DNA from: Domibacillus antri
Lineage (GTDB): Bacteria > Bacillota > Bacilli > Bacillales > Domibacillaceae
Direction: 5' to 3'
Assembly: GCF_001936625.1 (NCBI RefSeq)
Contig: NZ_MSDU01000008.1
Span: 186,001 to 250,000 of the forward strand
Length of the DNA stretch: 64,000 nucleotides
Positions within the stretch are counted from its first letter, which is position 1, and each line of letters opens with the position of its first letter. Shown here piece after piece: positions 15,767 through 24,355 of this stretch. The notes under the pieces are model-generated. The model did not search any database and was not told the DNA's origin. It worked only from the letters and a program-made list of their open reading frames with translations. The translations under genes were made by a program, and so were the position numbers.

Positions 15767-16076
15767 TTACCTGAACTTCTCCTTCGGCATCAATCGTCAG
15801 CGCCGCGCCGTCCGGACACGTGGTTTCATCTTGGCGTAAATAGCCGTCTGTTACCATTGTCTCAATTGAATCCGGGTATTTTTTGTTATCAATGCGATAT
15901 GCCTGCACCTGTCCCTGCACCATATGCTGGAATGCTTTGCAGCCTTTTGCGTTAATGTTTTTGTTTTGTTTTGCGACGTTCGGAATTGCAATAAACAAAA
16001 GGACTGTAATAACCAGGAGTACAATCATCATTTCAACCAGTGTAAACCCGGTCTCGTTTTGCAGTTGTTTCTTCAT
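15756..16076 (-). CDS. comGC: ComGC major pseudopilin
   Basis: A 106-residue major subunit of the transformation pseudopilus. The prepilin leader MKKQLQNETG is cut by ComC before FTLVEMMIVLLVI. Two Cys residues (KGCKAF and TTCPDG) match the intramolecular disulfide pair known for ComGC. The length is normal. It lies 16 nt after comGB. Confidence 0.95.
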   Translation of the reverse strand: MKKQLQNETGFTLVEMMIVLLVITVLLFIAIPNVAKQNKNINAKGCKAFQHMVQGQVQAYRIDNKKYPDSIETMVTDGYLRQDETTCPDGAALTIDAEGEVQVSGA

Positions 16077-16092
16077 TATAGACTCCCCCTTT

Positions 16093-17160
16093 TTATACTG
16101 AGCCGATCATCTCAAACATTGGAAGCATCACCGACAAATAGACGGCCATGACGACAGTGCCGATAAACAAAAAGACAGCCGGCTGAATAAAACCGGTCAA
16201 CCTTTTCATTTTCTCTTCGACAAGTCCATCGCAAAATTCGGCATAAATAAGCAGTTCTTCTCCCATTCGGCCATTGGCGGCCCCATGAGCGGTTAATGCG
16301 GACAACTTTTTATCAAACCATGGAATATGTTTAATGGCTTCTTGAAGTGATTCACCGTTCATTAAACGCTCATCAATCATTGTGGATACGGCCTTCAAAA
16401 TTGGATAAATAGTCTGGCGCTCAAAGACATCAAGGATTTCATTTACTGCAAATCCGCTGTTTAAAAGCTGTGCCGTTTCACGTGCAAAAAGCCTTGTAAA
16501 GTAAAGCTGAAAAAAGGTCCGGACGTAAGGAATTCTGGACAGCCTATCCGCCCGTTTTTTTGGCGGCAGCATGCGGTACCTTGTATACATTAATAGAGAA
16601 AGCCCAATTGTACCCGGAAGCAAGAGAAGTGTGATCGGCGGAGCCCATTGCAGAAAAAAAAGCAGGAGTGAAATTAGTCCTTCTGGCTTGTATCCCATTG
16701 ATGCATGCAAATCATGAAATTGCGGGAGCACAAACGTATTCAAAACGGCCAGAAGCAGCACTAATAACAACAAGAGAAAGAGCGGGTAATGAAGCAATTT
16801 CATCAATTTTTCTTTTGACTGTTCAGATTTTTTCCACTGTGAACCTGCATGCATAAGCGCCTCTTGAACATTTCCATGTTTTTCAGCGAAATATACTTGA
16901 AGACAAATGAGTGATGGTACATGAAGAATTGGCAGAATTTCATGAAGAGGTGATCCAGCCTGGAGATTTTGCCTAATATAGTCCATCTGCTTCCGGCTTA
17001 ATCCCGGTATGTTCAACATTAAAAAATCAATTGAATCCCTGATTGTAAAACCTTTGTTCATCATTTCACCGAGCCGGCAAATAAAATCAGCACTATTTTT
17101 CGCTGACATCCGCTTTGTCAATAACCCAGCGAGCCCACTCCTCTTGAGCGAGGTATCCAT
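16093..17160 (-). CDS. comGB: ComGB pseudopilus assembly membrane protein
   Basis: A 355-residue GspF/PilC-type polytopic protein. Two repeated cytoplasmic domains (about 25-120 and 225-320) are separated by hydrophobic helices near 130-200 and a last one near 325-350. It supports pseudopilus assembly driven by ComGA. The ATG at 17160 is preferred because AAGGGG lies 8 nt upstream; the frame is open to 17184. It overlaps the end of comGA by 68 nt. Confidence 0.92.
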   Translation of the reverse strand: MDTSLKRSGLAGLLTKRMSAKNSADFICRLGEMMNKGFTIRDSIDFLMLNIPGLSRKQMDYIRQNLQAGSPLHEILPILHVPSLICLQVYFAEKHGNVQEALMHAGSQWKKSEQSKEKLMKLLHYPLFLLLLLVLLLAVLNTFVLPQFHDLHASMGYKPEGLISLLLFFLQWAPPITLLLLPGTIGLSLLMYTRYRMLPPKKRADRLSRIPYVRTFFQLYFTRLFARETAQLLNSGFAVNEILDVFERQTIYPILKAVSTMIDERLMNGESLQEAIKHIPWFDKKLSALTAHGAANGRMGEELLIYAEFCDGLVEEKMKRLTGFIQPAVFLFIGTVVMAVYLSVMLPMFEMIGSV

Positions 17161-18166
17161 AGGCAATCCCCTTTCCAATTTCATCTTTCAGCTGCTTATA
17201 CAAGATGCAGCGGTCCCCGGTCTTCACCTCCTTTAAAAGCGATTCCAGCGTCCATCCGGATAATAATTCACACACGATGGCTTGACGAATGACTTTTTCA
17301 CATTCTAGCCTGCATGAATCACCACACGCCGGACAGCGAATTCGGACGAGCCTTTGGGCCGTAATACCCACAATCGTTTGGCTGATTTCATGATGGGTTA
17401 TACCAAATTCCAACAGACGCCCTATCACCCCATACGTATCACGGGCATGTATCGTCGACAGCACCAGGTGACCGGTAAGCGCGGTACGTACAGCTACACG
17501 AGCCGTTTCTTCATCTCTTATTTCGCCGACCATAATCACATCGGGGTCATGCCTTAAAATGGCCTTCAAGCCAGTCGCATAAGTTATACCGGCTTTTTCA
17601 TTTACTTGTATTTGTAATAAGGAATCATGTTGTTTTTCAACGGGATCTTCGAGGGTGATGACATTTTTGTTAAGTATGCCAGCACAGTACTGAATCATGG
17701 AATAAAGCGTGGTGGATTTGCCGCTTCCAGTCGGTCCGCTGAGCAGTACAAGGCCGGTTGAATGGTTCAATAATGAGGTTAGTTTTTTGGCTGTACCAGG
17801 GAAAAGAGTTAAATCCGAAAGAGGCGGAACCTGTTCTTGCGGAAGAATCCGGATGACTAAACTTTCTTTGTGGGGAACAGCGGGAAGCGTTGAGATGCGC
17901 AGAGAAATTGGAATACCCTTAATCATTTGTTTATACGACCCGCTTTGCGGTTTTCGCTTTTCACCGATATCCAATGAGGCGGTAAACTTTAAATATGAGA
18001 TCATCCGCTCGCCTTCACGGATTGATAGGGAATCCGTACCGGTCAACATGCCGCCTGTCCGAATTCGCATCAAGTAGCCGTTTAATTTCGGCGTTAAATG
18101 AATATCGGTCGCCTGCATTTGAACCGCAGTCGTTAAAACATGTTCCACTTTTTGTTCAATTTTCAA
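17093..18166 (-). CDS. comGA: ComGA traffic ATPase
   Basis: A 357-residue GspE-type ATPase at the inner face of the membrane that powers the competence pseudopilus. Walker A (SGPTGSGKSTT), Asp box (TLEDPVE), Walker B (DPDVIMVGEIRDEETA) and a His box (LVLSTIHARD) are present. A CPAC...C cysteine group near 275-290 matches the zinc motif of these ATPases. The start is TTG 18166, directed by AGGAAGGTGA; the frame continues upstream to 18202 without a better site. Control by ComK is expected, but I could not define clean AAAA-N5-TTTT boxes in the 18167-18250 stretch. Confidence 0.94.
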   Translation of the reverse strand: MKIEQKVEHVLTTAVQMQATDIHLTPKLNGYLMRIRTGGMLTGTDSLSIREGERMISYLKFTASLDIGEKRKPQSGSYKQMIKGIPISLRISTLPAVPHKESLVIRILPQEQVPPLSDLTLFPGTAKKLTSLLNHSTGLVLLSGPTGSGKSTTLYSMIQYCAGILNKNVITLEDPVEKQHDSLLQIQVNEKAGITYATGLKAILRHDPDVIMVGEIRDEETARVAVRTALTGHLVLSTIHARDTYGVIGRLLEFGITHHEISQTIVGITAQRLVRIRCPACGDSCRLECEKVIRQAIVCELLSGWTLESLLKEVKTGDRCILYKQLKDEIGKGIAYGYLAQEEWARWVIDKADVSEK

Positions 18167-18251
18167 AATATCACCTTCCTTCTTTTTTATACCATACAAC
18201 ATTTATCAGAAAATTTCATCACTTTTTCGACGAAATTTACAAATTCTTAAC

Positions 18252-18284
18252 AAAAAAACCTTTAAAGCAAACTGCTTTAAAGGT
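18252..18284 (-). terminator. Rho-independent terminator after the DUF2626 gene
   Basis: On the minus strand ACCTTTAAAGCA pairs with TGCTTTAAAGGT across a 3-nt loop, followed by a run of seven T residues. It separates the gene from comGA. Confidence 0.92.
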
Positions 18285-18295
18285 GGGAAGCGCGA

Positions 18296-18541
18296 TTAAT
18301 GACCGCCGCTTCCAGGAGTCATCATGAATGTTGACCAGTATGTAAAACCTGCAAAAGCGACAGTCAAGTACGCTCCAAAAACGTAGATGTACATGCGTTC
18401 AGAAAGACGTAAATAACCTAATAACAAGAAAAATCCAGTTTGACCAAGGAAAAGCAATGCGGTTTTGTCCATGTGCCCGAGATAAAACATCAATGCGAAG
18501 ATCCCGGTCCAGAATGCTATTACGCGAAACATGCGATCCAT
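18296..18541 (-). CDS. yqgY: YqgY, DUF2626 membrane protein
   Basis: An 81-residue protein with three hydrophobic stretches (about 5-23, 27-45, 51-72) and the ending GSGGH. It matches DUF2626 (YqgY), a short conserved Bacillaceae membrane protein of unknown function. The ATG at 18541 has GGAGGG 7-8 nt upstream. It is a single-gene unit with its own terminator. Confidence 0.9.
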   Translation of the reverse strand: MDRMFRVIAFWTGIFALMFYLGHMDKTALLFLGQTGFFLLLGYLRLSERMYIYVFGAYLTVAFAGFTYWSTFMMTPGSGGH

Positions 18542-18623
18542 TAAATATCCCTCCTTTATTCGTACACTCCATCAATAACATATTATAAAGGAATCAGTGT
18601 GGAATTGTAAATGTTTCTTTCAG

Positions 18624-19316
18624 TCAGTTTGTGACGATTGCGTGATACGTGCAATCATGGCAGCCTTCTAACATGGACGTTTGTTGGTTCAGTTCCGTCC
18701 CATCAAAAAGTGCTTGAAACGTTCCATTTAAAAACGCAGTATGTATACCGCATGTCAAATCTGTTTTATCATGAAGCATCTCTTTAAATGGACAATTATA
18801 AATGACAAATTGCACGTCCAATCCATCTTTTGTATGCACCATTTTCGGCATGTAACCAACTTGGGCAGCTATTGACTGCAACAGCAAAAACTTCTCCTCA
18901 TCCGTTAAAGCAGAAATGGATTTTCCAGCTTCAGCCTCCGCAGCATGACGTCCAGCCTTCATGGCTGCTACCTGGGCCATATTCACCCCTTCTTCACCAA
19001 GCATTTGTACCGTTTCCACTAAAATATCGGCTAGAAGCTGATAATCACGGCGGGGAAAAGAGAGCTGCACCGCCTTTTCTGCTGGCTTATATACCCTTCC
19101 TGGCCTGCCGCCTTTACCTGTTTTATATAAGTGAGAATAAATTAATTTTACATCCTCTAACTTTGTTAAATGAAAGCGGGCCACATTTGGATGAATGCCA
19201 AATTCATTCGCTACATCCTGAACCGTAACGTCATTATGTTCTTTTAAAACATATTCGTAAATGGAATATCGCGTTGCATCGGCCAGCGTTCCGGTTACTT
19301 TCAATATTGTGTTCAT
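18624..19316 (-). CDS. SufR-like winged-helix regulator with conserved cysteines
   Basis: The 230-residue protein has an N-terminal winged helix (residues 8-80; ATRYSIYEYVL, VQDVANEFGIHPNVARFHLTKL, and a GRPGRVY wing). Its C-terminal sensor domain holds Cys175, Cys189, Cys219 and Cys222 (YNCPF, LTCG, EGCHDC). This pattern resembles SufR-type regulators, in which cysteines hold an Fe-S cluster that controls DNA binding. Fe-S binding is inference here. GGAG lies about 9 nt before the ATG. The gene faces mgsR, and a Fur/PerR-like box lies in the shared intergenic region. Its targets are unknown. Confidence 0.78.
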   Translation of the reverse strand: MNTILKVTGTLADATRYSIYEYVLKEHNDVTVQDVANEFGIHPNVARFHLTKLEDVKLIYSHLYKTGKGGRPGRVYKPAEKAVQLSFPRRDYQLLADILVETVQMLGEEGVNMAQVAAMKAGRHAAEAEAGKSISALTDEEKFLLLQSIAAQVGYMPKMVHTKDGLDVQFVIYNCPFKEMLHDKTDLTCGIHTAFLNGTFQALFDGTELNQQTSMLEGCHDCTYHAIVTN

Positions 19317-19372
19317 TATAACACTCCAATCTTGTTTTTATTTATTATAAACAACTATCCCATGGTAGAAAA

Positions 19373-19387
19373 TGATAATCATTATAC
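19373..19387. promoter_or_regulatory. Fur/PerR-family operator-like palindrome
   Basis: TGATAATCATTATAC lies between the divergent SufR-like gene and mgsR. It matches both the Bacillus Fur (TGATAATnATTATCA) and PerR (TTATAATnATTATAA) 7-1-7 consensus at 12 of 14 positions. The inner 13 bp are a perfect palindrome. Which regulator binds, if any, cannot be told from the sequence. Confidence 0.6.
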
Positions 19388-19493
19388 TTTTTACGCATCT
19401 CGAAAAAAAGCGCAATTTTCAAAAAATCTTATATATACAAAAGTTATACAATCAGCGTACAATAATTAAAAGTACATGAAAGGGGAATAACTG

Positions 19494-19874
19494 ATGTCGA
19501 TCGTCACATTTTTTACGTATCCAAGCTGTACTTCATGCCGCAAAACGAAAAAGTGGCTTAGTACCCATTCAGTTAAGGTACAAGAACGGCATCTTTTTCG
19601 TGAGACACCCACCAGAAGCGAATTATTTACGCTTTTATCCATGACTTCAGAGGGGGTGGATGAACTCCTCGCCACCCGCAGCAGCACGTTTAAATCTTTA
19701 AATATTGACATTGATGACATGCCGCTCTCACATGTTGTTGACTTATTAATCAACGAGCCGAAATTATTGCGCCGGCCGATTTTAACAGATGGCAAAACGC
19801 TTGTCGTCGGCTATAATCCTGAGAAATTAAGAAGCTTAACAAACAAAAAACAGATCATGAAATTTACGGGCTGA
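19494..19874 (+). CDS. mgsR: MgsR, Spx-type redox-sensing regulator
   Basis: This 126-residue member of the ArsC/Spx family has the N-terminal CTSC redox pair (Cys12, Cys15) after FFTYPS and the thioredoxin-like fold, ending with RRPILTDGKTLVVGYNPEKL. In B. subtilis MgsR (YqgZ) modulates part of the general stress regulon by contact with the RNA polymerase alpha subunit and is controlled by thiol oxidation and proteolysis. Position next to yqgX-yqgW and yqgY supports the call. The Shine-Dalgarno is AAGGGGAATAACTG before the ATG. I did not find a convincing sigma-B promoter. Confidence 0.88.
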   Translation: MSIVTFFTYPSCTSCRKTKKWLSTHSVKVQERHLFRETPTRSELFTLLSMTSEGVDELLATRSSTFKSLNIDIDDMPLSHVVDLLINEPKLLRRPILTDGKTLVVGYNPEKLRSLTNKKQIMKFTG

Positions 19875-19995
19875 GCGGCTGACAGCCCCCTCCTTATGAC
19901 ATTAACACTATTGACATAGTACTTTACTTGTATTAGAATTTTAAACAATAGCTTAAGCTTTACCCCTCCCATTACGAGGAGAAAAAACATCCCCC

Positions 19996-20032
19996 AAAAA
20001 AGAGAGTACCGCAAATCGGCACTCTCTTTTTA
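19996..20032 (-). terminator. Rho-independent terminator after yqgX
   Basis: On the minus strand AAAGAGAGTGCCG pairs with CGGTACTCTCTTTT (one mismatch), followed by T residues. The T-rich tail on the other side means it could also stop transcription coming from mgsR. Confidence 0.88.
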
Positions 20033-20038
20033 TGTTTC

Positions 20039-20668
20039 TTAAAAACCATTTAAAAATGGATTGCTGTCCATCTCGCTTGCGATCGATGTGGCAGGTCCGT
20101 GTCCAGGCAGAACAATGGTTTCTTCAGGAAGTGCCAGAAATTTGTGATGAATGCTGTCAAGCAGCAGCTGATGATCGCCTCCCGGAAGATCAGTCCGCCC
20201 GATGCTGCCCATAAAAAGCGTATCTCCAGCGAATAAAGCGCCGCCCTCTTCAAAAAAATACGATAAACTTCCAGGTGAATGACCTGGTGTATGAAACAAT
20301 TTAAATTGAAATGGACCGATCTCCAGCTCTTCTTCTGTTTCCACGATAAAATCGGCAGGAGCGGCCGTAATGGCTCCCATACCAAATCGGTTCGAGCCGT
20401 TTAATTCCGGATTTTCAAGCCACTGCTCTTCCGCTTTATGAATATAAACAGGAATATGAAACGTCTGCCTGATGTGTTCAACGGCTCCGATATGGTCAAA
20501 ATGGGCATGTGTCAACAGAATAGCGAGCGGCTTTAAACTGTTTTGATTCAGCCATTCCGCAAGCTTTTCCCCTTCTGATCCAGGATCAAAAATAACGCAT
20601 TCTTTGCCATGTGAAAGCACGTAGCAGTTTGTCGCAAGCGGACCAAGCGGCAGCTGTGTCCAATCCAT
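20039..20668 (-). CDS. yqgX: YqgX, glyoxalase II-like metallo-beta-lactamase-fold hydrolase
   Basis: A 209-residue cytosolic metallohydrolase. The metal-binding motif THAHFDHIG (HxHxDH), His in HTPGHSPGS, Asp in FAGDTLF and His in LPGHGPATS are all present, giving a binuclear site. The family acts as hydroxyacylglutathione-like or bacillithiol-related thioesterases; the actual substrate is not known from sequence. It is transcribed alone and is divergent from yqgW. Confidence 0.9.
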   Translation of the reverse strand: MDWTQLPLGPLATNCYVLSHGKECVIFDPGSEGEKLAEWLNQNSLKPLAILLTHAHFDHIGAVEHIRQTFHIPVYIHKAEEQWLENPELNGSNRFGMGAITAAPADFIVETEEELEIGPFQFKLFHTPGHSPGSLSYFFEEGGALFAGDTLFMGSIGRTDLPGGDHQLLLDSIHHKFLALPEETIVLPGHGPATSIASEMDSNPFLNGF

Positions 20669-20749
20669 ATAATCTCCACCTTTCCTTTTCTGTACTCACC
20701 CATCTTAACAGGTAATCTTGTCTGATAAAAGAACAATCCGTTTTCACTC

Positions 20750-20778
20750 TCGACAAATATGATGAAACACTATACAAT
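20750..20778 (+). promoter_or_regulatory. Sigma-A type promoter of yqgW
   Basis: TCGACA (-35, 20750-20755) and TACAAT (-10, 20773-20778) are separated by exactly 17 nt and lead into the small gene at 20848. Confidence 0.7.
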
Positions 20779-20847
20779 ATTGGTGTATGTACTGATTTTA
20801 CATAGTTTTTTCTTTTAATGATCTGATATAGAAAGGGGTTTGATGAA

Positions 20848-21024
20848 ATGAACGGTTTAACGATTATTTTCGCTTTAGTTGCGATTCTTGCTGTATTCAG
20901 TACGATCAGCGCCTTGAAAAACAAAAACCCGCTTGGTATTTTCTTTGGTCTTGGCACTGCCGGCGTGATCGGCTGGTTCACAATCATGACGATTATTCAC
21001 CACGGTTATCCAGCAGCCCACTAA
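20848..21024 (+). CDS. yqgW: YqgW, DUF2759 small membrane protein
   Basis: A 58-residue frame: MNGLTIIFALVAILAVF, then a short basic loop (ALKNKNP) and a second hydrophobic stretch (GIFFGLGTAGVIGWFT), ending HHGYPAAH. Two transmembrane helices and this pattern match DUF2759 (YqgW), function unknown. AAAGGGG precedes the ATG by about 9 nt. A promoter and a terminator flank it. Confidence 0.88.
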   Translation: MNGLTIIFALVAILAVFSTISALKNKNPLGIFFGLGTAGVIGWFTIMTIIHHGYPAAH

Positions 21025-21032
21025 AAAAACAG

Positions 21033-21058
21033 GCACCCAATTCTCCGGGTGCTTTTTT
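21033..21058 (+). terminator. Rho-independent terminator after yqgW
   Basis: GCACCC, an 8-nt loop, GGGTGC and six T residues follow 8 nt after the yqgW stop. Confidence 0.9.
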
Positions 21059-21063
21059 CATGC

Positions 21064-21092
21064 AAAAAAAAACTGCCCCGGAAGGCAGTTTT
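21064..21092 (-). terminator. Rho-independent terminator after ltaS
   Basis: On the minus strand AAAACTGCC pairs with GGCAGTTTT across a 6-nt loop, followed by T residues. It is convergent with the yqgW terminator. Confidence 0.88.
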
Positions 21093-21094
21093 TT

Positions 21095-22966
21095 TTATTC
21101 TTCTTTTTTCGCAGAATCCGGATCATAGAAGCGGAGCAAATCGCCATAAATAACACGGTCCGAATAGCTCAATTCAGCTGCTGCTTTATCAATGTAAGGT
21201 TCACAGTAACTATTGTCTGTCGGCTGTTCCGTTTCTTTATCCCAGCACTTATTATCCGCATATACATAATCTTCTGTGACAAAGCGGCCGTCACGGAATG
21301 CAGCAAAGCTTTCATGATCGTCCGAAAGCAGATCCTGGCCAAACTGAATATCCCCTTTTGTTTCAATACCGAGCAAATGCAGCAATGTAGGACGTACGTC
21401 CACCTGCCCGCCGACTGTTGGAATTTCCCGTCCATCTACACCCGGAATATGAATCATAAATGGTACTTTTTGAAGTTCCGCAGAGACAAACGGCGTTACT
21501 TCTTTGCCAAGGTATTGAGACATGGCTTCGTTGTGATTTTCAGAAATGCCGTAATGGTCACCGTAAAGCACGATAACAGAATTATCATATAAACCGGATG
21601 CTTTTAATTCTTCGACGAAACGCTTCAGCGACTCATCCGTGTAGCGGACCGTCACAAAATAACGATTAAGTGTGCCGCTGTTTGAATTAAACTCATCAAT
21701 CATTTGATCCTCTGCATCATAGTAGAATGGATGATGGTTTGTGAGAGTAATCATTTTAGAGTAAAAAGGCTGCGGCATTTCTTTCATTAAGCCGACAGAC
21801 TGTTCAAAAAACGGAATGTCTTTCATCCCCCAGTTCACGCTGTTGTCTTCGTTGACATCGTAGTCAGACACTTCATAAAAACGCTCATATCCAAGTGACT
21901 TGTACATAATGTCACGGTTCCAGAAGCTCTTATTGTTCGCGTGCATGGCATTCGAATAATAGCCGTTCTCTGCAAGCTTCTCAGCCATCGAATTGAATTC
22001 ATTTCCAGAGTGAGTGAAGAATACTGCACCGCGGCTTAACGGATAGAGTGAATTCTCCGTTAAAAATTCAGCATCGGACGTTTTCCCCTGCCCTGTCTGG
22101 TGATAAAAGTTTGTAAAGTTTAAACTTTCTTTGGCGAAATCATTTAAAAATGGCGTGATTTCCTGACCGTTCACTGTGTTGTTCAGCACGAAAGCCTGTG
22201 TGGATTCTACTGATACCATAATTAAGTTTTTACCTTTAGCAACCCCAAACAATTCATCATCCGGCGCTGCATATTTAGCATCGGCAAAGTTTTCGACTTC
22301 CGTTAGTTCACTGCCGTCCGCAAGTGCTCTTTGAGCAGATGATTTCGACTGTAAAAAGATATCGTAAATGTGGTAGTTGAATGTACCGATATTTTTAACA
22401 AGCATTTCGCGGTCGAATGTTCGTGTTAATAGCTGCGGTCGTTCCACTTCCGCAAGACCAAGGTTTAAAAACATAATAGCCGCGGCGGATAAAAAATAAG
22501 CGCGGCGGTTCATTTTTGACATTGGGCGGAATTTCACAAATGACGGCTTAAATTTTAACAGAAGGAATAAAATAATCACATCTGCAAAATATAAAATATC
22601 CGTTACACTAAATTCTTCCGTTACACTGTTGCCCAGATCTGCAAAATTGCTTGTTTGAAACAACAGCGGCATCGTAATGAAATCGTTGAAAAAGCGGTAA
22701 AACACAACGTTTGCATACAGCAAAAATGTTAAGAGAAAACTGGTTGTAAGCAAATAACGGTTGCGCGCTTTATCACTTTTAAATAAAAAACCGATCCCCA
22801 TTGCCAGCATAATAAAGCTAAGCGGGTTAATCAGCAAAATAAACTCCTGGAGCGCGTTTTCAATATCCATGTTAAAGCTTGTTTTATAGACGATATATGT
22901 TTTCATCCATAAGAACAAAACAGCCACAGCAATGAGTGAGATGTTGCTGCGAATTGTTCTTTTCAT
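21095..22966 (-). CDS. ltaS: Lipoteichoic acid synthase family protein (LtaS/YqgS type)
   Basis: A 623-residue polyglycerol-phosphate transferase. Five transmembrane helices occupy about residues 8-175. A signal-peptidase-type ALA site follows at 214-216, and then an extracellular sulfatase-fold domain. The catalytic Thr is in GQGKTSD (Thr296), with Glu254 (VSVEST) and the YGDHYG metal motif present, so the enzyme looks active. It transfers glycerol phosphate from phosphatidylglycerol to the lipoteichoic acid chain on the outer face of the membrane. B. subtilis has four paralogues; by position this one corresponds to YqgS. The tail is acidic-basic (DPDSAKKEE). Confidence 0.93.
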   Translation of the reverse strand: MKRTIRSNISLIAVAVLFLWMKTYIVYKTSFNMDIENALQEFILLINPLSFIMLAMGIGFLFKSDKARNRYLLTTSFLLTFLLYANVVFYRFFNDFITMPLLFQTSNFADLGNSVTEEFSVTDILYFADVIILFLLLKFKPSFVKFRPMSKMNRRAYFLSAAAIMFLNLGLAEVERPQLLTRTFDREMLVKNIGTFNYHIYDIFLQSKSSAQRALADGSELTEVENFADAKYAAPDDELFGVAKGKNLIMVSVESTQAFVLNNTVNGQEITPFLNDFAKESLNFTNFYHQTGQGKTSDAEFLTENSLYPLSRGAVFFTHSGNEFNSMAEKLAENGYYSNAMHANNKSFWNRDIMYKSLGYERFYEVSDYDVNEDNSVNWGMKDIPFFEQSVGLMKEMPQPFYSKMITLTNHHPFYYDAEDQMIDEFNSNSGTLNRYFVTVRYTDESLKRFVEELKASGLYDNSVIVLYGDHYGISENHNEAMSQYLGKEVTPFVSAELQKVPFMIHIPGVDGREIPTVGGQVDVRPTLLHLLGIETKGDIQFGQDLLSDDHESFAAFRDGRFVTEDYVYADNKCWDKETEQPTDNSYCEPYIDKAAAELSYSDRVIYGDLLRFYDPDSAKKEE

Positions 22967-23046
22967 CTTTCTAACCTCCTCGTTACATCTGTAACACTGT
23001 TACGGGGTCGAACGGATCTTTCAACCTTTGTAAATTGCCTTCCACA

Positions 23047-23075
23047 ATCTTAATACTTTTTTTACAAAAAATCAA
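23047..23075 (-). promoter_or_regulatory. Candidate sigma-A promoter of ltaS
   Basis: TTGATT (-35, 23075-23070) and TAAGAT (-10, 23052-23047) are separated by 17 nt. Downstream, in the leader near 22982-23003, GTTAC/GTAAC elements form small hairpins just before the ribosome-binding site. Confidence 0.55.
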
Positions 23076-23158
23076 ACAGCACGAAATTGAAAATCTTTAT
23101 AATGTATTCTTGACCCTTGCACATGTTATTCATACGCATTGATTCTTAAATAGTTTCA

Positions 23159-23197
23159 AAAAAAAATCCAGTCCCTTTTTAACGGAACTGGATTTTT
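23159..23197 (-). terminator. Rho-independent terminator after glcK
   Basis: On the minus strand AATCCAGT pairs with ACTGGATT (extended by GG/CC past one mismatch), followed by a long T run just after the glcK stop. Confidence 0.88.
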
Positions 23198-23199
23198 GA

Positions 23200-24126
23200 T
23201 TAAACTGTCATCACTTTTGCAAGATACGCTGCGCCAATCACGCCCGCATCGTTGCCGAGTTTTGCTTTTTCGATGGAAAGCACATCCATCGCCCGCGGGA
23301 ACGTAAATTGGCGTACATACTGTTCAAGCGGTGCAAGAAGAACATCGCCTGCTTCTGATACACCGCCGCCAACAACCACTTTTGCCGGGTTCAGTGTGTT
23401 TGCGATATTACCGATTGCAAGCCCGAGATAAAACGCACACCGGTCGATGACACGTTTGGCCGCCGCATCACCCTCTGCAGCCCGTTCAAACACAGTACGC
23501 GCATCCGGAGCATCTTTTCCTTCCGCTTTGTAAAGATTGACGATTCCTGTCGCCGATGCAACTGTTTCCAAGCATCCTTTTTTGCCGCAGTTGCACAAAA
23601 AGCCATTTTCCGGCACGACTGTAATGTGGCCGATTTCTCCTGCCGCTCCATTAACACCGGTAATAATCATGCCTTTTGATACAACACCTCCGCCTACGCC
23701 TGTCCCAAGAGTCACACATACAACATCACCGGCGCCGTTTCCTGCACCGCGCCACATTTCTCCTAGTGCCGCACAGTTGGCATCATTTTCAATAAATACA
23801 GGCAGTTCAAGCGCTTCTTCCAGCAATTTTTTCAACGGATAGCCATTTTCCCAGCCAATATTCACCGCTCCTGAAATAGTACCTTCAACCGGATCAGCAG
23901 GCCCGGGCGCCCCAACACCGACCGCTATTACATCCGCGGCTGTTACTCCGTCCTGTTCAAGCTCCTCGTTAAATGAACGGGCAATATGAGACACAATGTT
24001 CAGGCCGCCCTCTGACCGATCGGTTGGAATCGACCATTTGCGAATAATGTCGCCTTCTGTTGTTAAAAAGGCCATTTTAATCGATGTTCCGCCAATATCA
24101 CAAGCCCCAAGTCGTTTTTCTCCCAT
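23200..24126 (-). CDS. glcK: Glucokinase, ROK family
   Basis: A 308-residue cytosolic enzyme phosphorylating glucose to glucose 6-phosphate. The ATP-binding ACDIGGTSIKMA is at the N-terminus, ENDANCAALGE gives the catalytic Asp, and the ROK zinc motif is CNCGKKGCLE. Starts at 24132 (TTG), 24129 and 24126 (ATG) are in frame; AGGAGA places the best spacing at 24126. It follows yqgQ with essentially no gap and forms the conserved yqgP-yqgQ-glcK operon. Confidence 0.94.
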   Translation of the reverse strand: MGEKRLGACDIGGTSIKMAFLTTEGDIIRKWSIPTDRSEGGLNIVSHIARSFNEELEQDGVTAADVIAVGVGAPGPADPVEGTISGAVNIGWENGYPLKKLLEEALELPVFIENDANCAALGEMWRGAGNGAGDVVCVTLGTGVGGGVVSKGMIITGVNGAAGEIGHITVVPENGFLCNCGKKGCLETVASATGIVNLYKAEGKDAPDARTVFERAAEGDAAAKRVIDRCAFYLGLAIGNIANTLNPAKVVVGGGVSEAGDVLLAPLEQYVRQFTFPRAMDVLSIEKAKLGNDAGVIGAAYLAKVMTV

Positions 24127-24128
24127 CA

Positions 24129-24338
24129 TCAACTCTCCTGTTCCTTCTCTTTTTCAATCGCCATTTGCTGTCGCAAAAGCAGCAGCGCCATTTGATATTC
24201 CTGTGTTTCAACAAGCTGTGACTGGTACAGCTCTTTCAACTCCACTTCCATCAGCTGCAGATCCGCAACGCGGTTTCCGATATACACAAAAACACCATAT
24301 CGTTTTAACAGCTGCTGAACATCATAAATCGTTCTCAT
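24129..24338 (-). CDS. yqgQ: YqgQ, DUF910 protein
   Basis: A 69-residue helical cytosolic protein beginning MRTIYDVQQLLKRYG, the typical start of the YqgQ (DUF910) family, which lies between the rhomboid gene and glcK in Bacillaceae. The family may bind single-stranded nucleic acid; its role is not settled. The open frame reaches back to an ATG at 24356 overlapping the yqgP stop, but the family N-terminus and a GGGTG site favour 24338. Confidence 0.88.
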   Translation of the reverse strand: MRTIYDVQQLLKRYGVFVYIGNRVADLQLMEVELKELYQSQLVETQEYQMALLLLRQQMAIEKEKEQES

Positions 24339-24355
24339 TTCGTTCACCCGACCCA

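Noticed and set aside
18167-18250. ComK boxes before comGA
   Set aside because: The region is AT-rich, but no pair of AAAA-N5-TTTT sites at the right spacing could be defined. A TATAAA near 18190 is too close to the start to serve as the promoter.
18830-19228. 132-residue plus-strand reading frame
   Set aside because: Antisense to the SufR-like gene, with no ribosome-binding site and a Pro/Leu-rich shadow composition.
22980-23005. sigma-M (ECF) promoter before ltaS
   Set aside because: A TGAAAG near 23016 has no CGTC at the proper spacing. A sigma-A type promoter further up fits better.
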